From assembly GCA_001778355.1 (NCBI GenBank), contig MFGS01000072.1:4685-13319 (forward strand): 8,635 nt of DNA, written 5' to 3'. Shown in pieces: positions 4,874 to 8,635 of the stretch. This stretch comes from Candidatus Firestonebacteria bacterium RIFOXYA2_FULL_40_8. Its GTDB lineage: Bacteria > Oederibacteriota > D2-FULL-39-29. The notes beneath the pieces were generated by a model, which did no database searches, was not told the DNA's origin, and saw nothing but the letters and a program-made list of their open reading frames with translations. The first letter of the stretch is position 1. Every line of letters begins with the position of its first letter. A program made the translations under genes and the position numbers.

Positions 4874-5034
4874 GTAAAATCTGCTTTTGCTTGATATGAA
4901 TCAGGTTAAGAGGCGTTGGAACTCCAGCTACGAGTAAAAAAATGATTTTATTGCTTTTTGCCCATGTCTTATCCTTAAAATCCTGAACTTAAAGTCGTCT
5001 TTTACCGTGGGGCTATTTTGATGGGAGTATACAT
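4874..5034. other. Non-coding stretch with no recognised feature
   Basis: Part of the 377-nt gap between the PadR start and the CsgG-like gene. The left part of the gap holds the PadR operator and promoter, and the right part holds the third tRNA tail, its terminator and a promoter. In the middle I see no convincing ORF, RNA or repeat, and no tRNA 5' half belonging to the tail at 5035. Confidence 0.5.
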
Positions 5035-5044
5035 CGGGGAGCCA
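5035..5044 (+). repeat. tRNA-Asn 3' tail (copy 3)
   Basis: CGGGGAGCCA is the acceptor end, discriminator and CCA of the intact tRNA, and AAATT follows as it does after the intact copy. The next block ATCAGAACCGCCGG (5050-5063) is identical to 2861-2874, in exactly the same register relative to GGAGCCA as in tail copy 2. The combined similarity makes homology more likely than chance. Confidence 0.65.
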
Positions 5045-5054
5045 AAATTATCAG

Positions 5055-5090
5055 AACCGCCGGTTGCGTAAAGCGAGCTGCGGTTTTTTA
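5055..5090 (+). terminator. Terminator copy 3, rearranged
   Basis: A 6-bp stem AACCGC / GCGGTT (5055-5060 / 5080-5085) ends in T6. The loop and 3' arm differ from copies 1 and 2: the normal loop is replaced by a stretch containing TTGCGTAAAG, the inverse of half of the 2412-2429 hairpin. It may still end plus-strand transcription just before the CsgG-like operon promoter. Confidence 0.6.
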
Positions 5091-5091
5091 C

Positions 5092-5120
5092 TTAATATTC
5101 AGACCTTAATATGTTAGAAT
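5092..5120 (+). promoter_or_regulatory. Promoter of the CsgG-like operon
   Basis: TTAATA (5092-5097), 17-nt spacer, TAGAAT (5115-5120) with an extended -10 TG at 5112-5113; matches 4/6 and 5/6. The start codon at 5182 is about 55 nt past the expected transcription start. Confidence 0.45.
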
Positions 5121-5181
5121 TAAGATGAAATTCTATTAGAGTTATTGTATTTTCTGAAAAATAGTTTTTCCAGGAGTAATA

Positions 5182-7011
5182 ATGAGAAAAGTACTATTGC
5201 TCGCCTTGATTTTGATTTTTTCTTTTAATTTGTATGCCGATAAGTATGTGCTTAAGAATGGAATGATTATTATAGGAAATCTCACAAAAGAAACAAGCAC
5301 ACATTGTACCGTTTCCGCAGAGTTAATCGGGGAGGTTACTTTCTTAAAGGACCAGGTTCGGGAGATCATTAAAGAAACACTCCTTCAAGAAAAAAACATG
5401 CTCAAGGTATATAAAAAACCCGTCAAAATATCAATTATGGATTTTGAGGTCCAGTCAGGTAATCCCCAATTTGCTAACTTCGGCAAAGGTTTTTCTGAAT
5501 TTGTAAGTGTTGAGATATTTAAATCAAAAGATATCGCTCTGGTAGAAAGAGAAAAGAGGCGGGAGATAATAGAAGAACAAAAGTTTACTTTAACCGGGCT
5601 TGTGGACGAAAAGAACAGTATTGAAATTGGAAAAATGCTTGCGGCGAACTATCTGGTTACCGGTAACATTATTGATACTATGAATAAACTTTCTATAACA
5701 TTCAGAGTGCTGGACACAGAAACAGGTCAGGTTATCCTGCAGGAAAAACTGGAAGAGGATCCGTCAAAATATGACTACATCTCTGCTTTTATAGCAAAGT
5801 CAGTATTAAACAATTTTTCAGCTCAGGTATCTTCCGATACCGAGGCCAAGCTGGTAAATTCTCAGAATAAATCCGTCGAAGTTGCAGTCAAATTCTCCCG
5901 TGCAGTTGACTCCTATGACAATAAAAGATATGAAACAGCCAGGAAAGACCTGTTGGAAGCAAAAAAACTCGATCCTGCTAACGAAGCCGTAAAATATTAC
6001 TATAATAAACTTTTTAAGAACACCACAAAATTTAAAGTTGCTCCGGAAAGGTATATTTCGTACCAGAACCCTGCTTATCTTAGCTTATTAGATACGGATG
6101 TATTATTTTTTTCCGGAAATGGAGCACATCCCATTACTCCTTTCATATATATACCCGGCGGAGTTCTTGGCGTAGGCGAGAGAGGTGATAGAAGTTCTTA
6201 CGGCTATTTCCTTCCGATATTAAAAGGTTTGGGGTTTGGAATTGAGTATTTTTATTATATCGCGCAGGATTCCATTTTAAAGCAGGACCCGAATTCACCG
6301 GGAGAGACAGTATCAAGTAACGATGTTATTGACAGAGGTGTTATTATTACGGCAGGCCTTAAAATAACCGATAATATTTCCATCGGATTTGGGACTTCTT
6401 TGTATAATCAAGACAGAGCTTACTATATCGCCCATGTTGTACTTCCGCCGCCTTTGAATTCCAGGGGACATAGAACAGAAAGTAATCCCGCTTTGGCATA
6501 TGATATCGGTTTGCTTTTAAAAGATAATACAAATTCTATAATATTTGATTCTTATTTTGCTGTCACAAATGAGAACTTCTATCTGTATAATTCGAGTACA
6601 AAAAGCAATCAGACCTATAGAATGCCCTCTATTCTTGAAAACACTCTGAGTTTCGCGCTCAATAACAATCAGACTTTCTTCGTTGTAAAACAATATGACT
6701 ATTTCTACACGGATATCAGCTATTTCATAGGGAATGTCATGCCTGCTGCGGAACAATGGTTTTTCAACGCGTTCTCATTAAGAGCCGGGTACGAATTTGC
6801 TTACTTTGATCTCTCGGGTACAAAATCTAACGGAAACGGTTTTACCCTGGGCTTTACTTTGCCGGTTGACTTTATCGTTAAGTTTACGGTCGACTATAAT
6901 TACACTTCAAGACAGAGACCCTCAAGAAATCTTGAAGGGCTGAAAGTAGAAGAAACTGTGGGCTTTCTTACCGTTACTTTTAATGATGTTTTTCAAGGAA
7001 AACATAAATAA
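5182..7011 (+). CDS. Secreted CsgG-like / TPR-like / barrel multidomain protein
   Basis: 609 residues; AGGAG at 5172-5176 supports the ATG. Residues 1-19 are a signal peptide ending LYA; there is no lipobox Cys, unlike true CsgG lipoproteins. Residues 20-65 (YVLKNGMIIIGNLTKET...) form a small all-beta module of the 'LkNGd.i.G.l' type. Residues 80-215 match the CsgG-like fold: ISIMDFEV, GKGFSEFVSVEIFKSKDIAL, VEREKRREIIEEQKFTLTGL, EIGKMLAANYLVTGNIID. Residues 232-280 form a TPR-like helix pair (AVDSYDNKRYETARKDLLEA...LDP). From about 290 to the end, repeated aromatic-rich amphipathic strands and Gly/Asn turns suggest an outer-membrane barrel, although the last residue is Lys, not aromatic. CsgG-like domains assemble export pores or sense envelope state; the role here is unknown. 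Its TAA overlaps the next ATG (TAATG). Confidence 0.8.
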   Translation: MRKVLLLALILIFSFNLYADKYVLKNGMIIIGNLTKETSTHCTVSAELIGEVTFLKDQVREIIKETLLQEKNMLKVYKKPVKISIMDFEVQSGNPQFANFGKGFSEFVSVEIFKSKDIALVEREKRREIIEEQKFTLTGLVDEKNSIEIGKMLAANYLVTGNIIDTMNKLSITFRVLDTETGQVILQEKLEEDPSKYDYISAFIAKSVLNNFSAQVSSDTEAKLVNSQNKSVEVAVKFSRAVDSYDNKRYETARKDLLEAKKLDPANEAVKYYYNKLFKNTTKFKVAPERYISYQNPAYLSLLDTDVLFFSGNGAHPITPFIYIPGGVLGVGERGDRSSYGYFLPILKGLGFGIEYFYYIAQDSILKQDPNSPGETVSSNDVIDRGVIITAGLKITDNISIGFGTSLYNQDRAYYIAHVVLPPPLNSRGHRTESNPALAYDIGLLLKDNTNSIIFDSYFAVTNENFYLYNSSTKSNQTYRMPSILENTLSFALNNNQTFFVVKQYDYFYTDISYFIGNVMPAAEQWFFNAFSLRAGYEFAYFDLSGTKSNGNGFTLGFTLPVDFIVKFTVDYNYTSRQRPSRNLEGLKVEETVGFLTVTFNDVFQGKHK

Positions 7012-7415
7012 TGCATACGCTTGAAAGAATCCTGACAACGGTCGGCAGTGTTATCACAATCTGTTTCGGCGTCTGGCATTTTTTTGTGCCAAAAATCTGG
7101 AACTGGTATTCGCACATTGCGCCGGAGGCGACTGAATTGGTTGCTGCGGTCCGGGCAATAAATGTATTTTTTTCCTTGTGTCTGGTGGTGTTTGGAGTTG
7201 TAAATATACTTTTTATCAACGGGAATAAAGCAAATAAGTATGCGATAGTCACAATACTTTCGGCAACGAGCATCTTATGGCTGACCCGGACAATAATGCA
7301 GCTTGTTTATCCGCAGGGGTCCATGAACCCGGCAATTCAGTATGGAATGCTGGCTGTATTTGTTCTGGTGACACTGTGTTTTTTGATACCATTGTGTATT
7401 GTTATTACTGAGTGA
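7011..7415 (+). CDS. Four-helix integral membrane protein of unknown function
   Basis: 134 residues with four clear hydrophobic segments at about 7-26, 48-69, 78-99 and 108-131. A polar stretch between helices 1 and 2 (VPKIWNWYSHIAPEATEL) includes aromatic residues, and the start of helix 2 carries AVRAINVFFS. The pattern of a short four-TM protein with 'GvWHFfvP..W.W' reminds me of hypothetical membrane proteins in various bacteria, but I cannot name a family. The ATG shares its A with the TAA of the upstream gene, so translation is probably by reinitiation; AAGGA lies 11 nt upstream, rather far. Its own TGA overlaps the next GTG by 4 nt. Confidence 0.75.
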   Translation: MHTLERILTTVGSVITICFGVWHFFVPKIWNWYSHIAPEATELVAAVRAINVFFSLCLVVFGVVNILFINGNKANKYAIVTILSATSILWLTRTIMQLVYPQGSMNPAIQYGMLAVFVLVTLCFLIPLCIVITE

Positions 7416-7678
7416 ATTTGAAATTGGTCGATACAAAAACTATATTTAGCATGCATCACTCAGTTATAAAAGTATCAAGCGGGGCGAGTTTTATGCTCTT
7501 TGCGATTGCAGGGGGCTTCCCGGATTTAACGATCCGGCTCAATATCTATGCCGGTTCTCCCGGTATCAATCCCGAATACAAAATTTTCTTTGGAACAGGT
7601 GTGGATTATCGGGATTCCGACTATGAGTTTGTTCCGACAAAAGCCAGGCTCACTATTAGCGCGGGTATGGCCTTTTAA
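7412..7678 (+). CDS. Short barrel-like protein or remnant of an outer-membrane protein
   Basis: 88 codons from a GTG at 7412 that overlaps the upstream stop (GTGA). No ribosome-binding site and no signal peptide are visible. From residue 22 on the sequence reads like the last strands of an outer-membrane barrel: SSGASFMLFAIAGGFPD, LTIRLNIYAG, YKIFFGTGVDYRDSDY, ARLTISAGMAF with a terminal Phe. A barrel this short without export signal is unlikely to work alone, so I favour a 3' remnant of a longer gene whose front was lost, possibly by deletion joining it to the membrane-protein gene. A genuine small protein translated by coupling is the alternative. Confidence 0.5.
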   Translation: MNLKLVDTKTIFSMHHSVIKVSSGASFMLFAIAGGFPDLTIRLNIYAGSPGINPEYKIFFGTGVDYRDSDYEFVPTKARLTISAGMAF

Positions 7679-7725
7679 CAATTGCTCAAGTAACGACAGA
7701 GCGCAGATTTACCGTTGGGACTTTT

Positions 7726-8325
7726 TTATGAGAGGTCGGAATGCTTTTTTGTTATTTCCATAAGATAATGTCTTCTTAGCCAGTAATCCTTTTCTTGTTT
7801 TAGATGCTGTAAATGAGGAGTCCAAAAAGGATCTTTGAGGTCAACCGGATCACCGTCATGTTTAATCCAGAAATCGCCGATGATATTCATTCCGCATTTT
7901 TTATAGCAATTTATGGCGCGGGGATTAATTGCTGATACATCTAATTTAATGCTTTGTATTCCTGAGTCGAGTACGGAAGCAAATAAAACGCTGAGAGTTT
8001 CCGTGCAAAAACCCTTGTCACAGAGATCCGGTCTGAATCTGATTCCCATATTATTAATTATTCGTTTATCCCTGTCAATATCGACAAAAGCATGCAAGCC
8101 GATGACTTCTTTTGTTTCCGGCAATAACACAGAATAATGAACTCTTTCCGGTACATCAATTTGTTCCCACCAGTATCTGCCGTCTTTTCCTTTCCAGAGG
8201 GGATTTTTCATATTATATTCAGTAAAAGGAACCGGATAAGAAGGCCAATTGTAGATTGCTTTAAGGTCCTCGGGGGTGGTTAAGCGGATTATAGTTCTTG
8301 ATGTAATAATCTGATCCGGTATCAT
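7726..8325 (-). CDS. GNAT-family N-acetyltransferase (RimJ/Acetyltransf_3 type)
   Basis: 199 residues, with the usual start of this subgroup: TSRTIIRLTTPEDLKAIYNW (8-27). Motif A is NMGIRFRPDLCDKGFCTETL (92-111), where the family's 'p...GkGy.tEa' acetyl-CoA pyrophosphate loop appears as DKGFCTE. Motif B is AINPRAINCYKKCGM (132-146), the classic 'N..ai.lYeklGF' helix. The beta-strand IKLDVSA precedes it. Family members transfer acetyl from acetyl-CoA to protein N termini, antibiotics or small amines; the acceptor cannot be told here. The gene stands alone on the minus strand. No Shine-Dalgarno has proper spacing; instead a TATAAT lies 6 nt before the ATG, pointing to a leaderless mRNA. Confidence 0.9.
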   Translation of the reverse strand: MIPDQIITSRTIIRLTTPEDLKAIYNWPSYPVPFTEYNMKNPLWKGKDGRYWWEQIDVPERVHYSVLLPETKEVIGLHAFVDIDRDKRIINNMGIRFRPDLCDKGFCTETLSVLFASVLDSGIQSIKLDVSAINPRAINCYKKCGMNIIGDFWIKHDGDPVDLKDPFWTPHLQHLKQEKDYWLRRHYLMEITKKHSDLS

Positions 8326-8331
8326 ACCTGC

Positions 8332-8361
8332 ATTATATCAAAATAGTAGCTGCAAAGCCAA
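8332..8361 (-). promoter_or_regulatory. Leaderless promoter of the acetyltransferase gene
   Basis: Minus strand TTGGCT (8356-8361), 18-nt spacer, perfect TATAAT (8332-8337), then the 6-nt discriminator GCAGGT and the ATG at 8325. The expected transcription start is the A of the start codon. Confidence 0.65.
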
Positions 8362-8401
8362 ATTATTACACATTCGAAAGATTCCTTTTTTGGCCTGCTT
8401 T

Positions 8402-8410
8402 TGTTATAAT
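8402..8410 (+). promoter_or_regulatory. Leaderless extended -10 promoter of the GIY-YIG-like gene
   Basis: TG-T-TATAAT (8402-8410), a perfect extended -10, is followed by the 6-nt discriminator CTTTCT and the ATG at 8417. No good -35 box is visible, as is usual for extended -10 promoters. There is no ribosome-binding site between promoter and ATG. Confidence 0.65.
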
Positions 8411-8416
8411 CTTTCT

Positions 8417-8635
8417 ATGCTTGATAAAAACGAAGCCAGAAGAAAGTATAAGAATACTTTGCAGCCTATGGGTGTGTACTCGCTGACCAATTCGGTTAAC
8501 GGTAAGATTCTCATCGGGAGCAGTTTAAACGTTGATAATATCTTTAACAGAATCTCCTTTCAGTTAAAACTGGGTTCGTATACTAACGAAGAACTGCAAA
8601 AGGATTATAATCTGCAGGGGGCGGACAAAATTTCG
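8417..8635 (+). CDS. GIY-YIG-like protein, N-terminal part (3' end outside window)
   Basis: 73 residues are visible before the window ends. MLDKNEARRKYKNTLQPMGVYS contains the first strand (GVYSLTN, 19-25), followed by GKILIGSSLN (29-38) where the second motif reads LIG rather than YIG, then NVDNIFNRISFQLKLGSYTN with Arg45 in the helix position of the catalytic Arg. NEELQKDYNLQGADKIS continues the fold. This matches a roughly 110-residue GIY-YIG-like family that I know from Firmicutes, where the 'G(i/v)f......GK.yiG.s.n' and 'FqL..g.h.N.eLQ.dw...G' pattern is typical. The loss of the Tyr of YIG casts doubt on nuclease activity. It is clearly a different subfamily from the two small GIY-YIG genes near the tRNA. 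Its ATG at 8417 fits the leaderless promoter immediately upstream. Confidence 0.8.
   Translation, partial: MLDKNEARRKYKNTLQPMGVYSLTNSVNGKILIGSSLNVDNIFNRISFQLKLGSYTNEELQKDYNLQGADKIS

Noticed and set aside
2382..5090. CRISPR-like array from the repeated tRNA tails and terminators
   Set aside because: Only three imperfect copies with very unequal spacing, containing genes between them; they are clearly tRNA and terminator sequence.

Overview
The window looks like a moderately low-GC, Gram-negative chromosome. There are outer-membrane barrel proteins with signal peptides, Shine-Dalgarno starts and sigma-70-type promoters. The many broken genes, several GIY-YIG proteins and GC-rich hairpin repeats suggest an uncultured candidate-phylum bacterium. 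That lineage guess is inference; no marker gene settles it.

Left part (1-2097): the tail of a Phd/YefM-type antitoxin overlaps a RelE-type toxin gene that is broken by a frameshift. Next comes a TTG-started protein resembling only region 2 of a sigma-70 factor. Convergent to it is a small secreted beta-barrel-like protein.

Middle part (2034-2895), the most unusual stretch: an intact tRNA-Asn(GUU) lies inside a mosaic of GIY-YIG genes and tRNA fragments. A decayed GIY-YIG gene runs into the tRNA 5' end. After the tRNA and its terminator come a hairpin-riddled tRNA-Asn relic, an intact GIY-YIG gene whose ribosome-binding site sits in a hairpin loop, a second tRNA 3' tail and an identical second terminator. 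A third tail-plus-terminator copy is found 2.2 kb downstream at 5035-5090.

Between tail copies 2 and 3 (2895-5034) is a self-contained minus-strand operon: a PadR regulator fused to DUF4180, overlapping an alpha/beta hydrolase by 4 nt, with a textbook ATGT-N8-ACAT operator over its promoter. It reads like an acquired cassette.

Right part (5092-8635): a plus-strand operon encodes a 609-aa secreted protein (CsgG-like domain, TPR-like helices, predicted C-terminal barrel), a 4-TM membrane protein and a short barrel-like tail, each overlapping the next. A GNAT acetyltransferase gene and a divergent GIY-YIG-like gene cut by the window end share a 91-bp intergenic region. Each has an ATG exactly 6 nt past a perfect TATAAT, which predicts two leaderless mRNAs.
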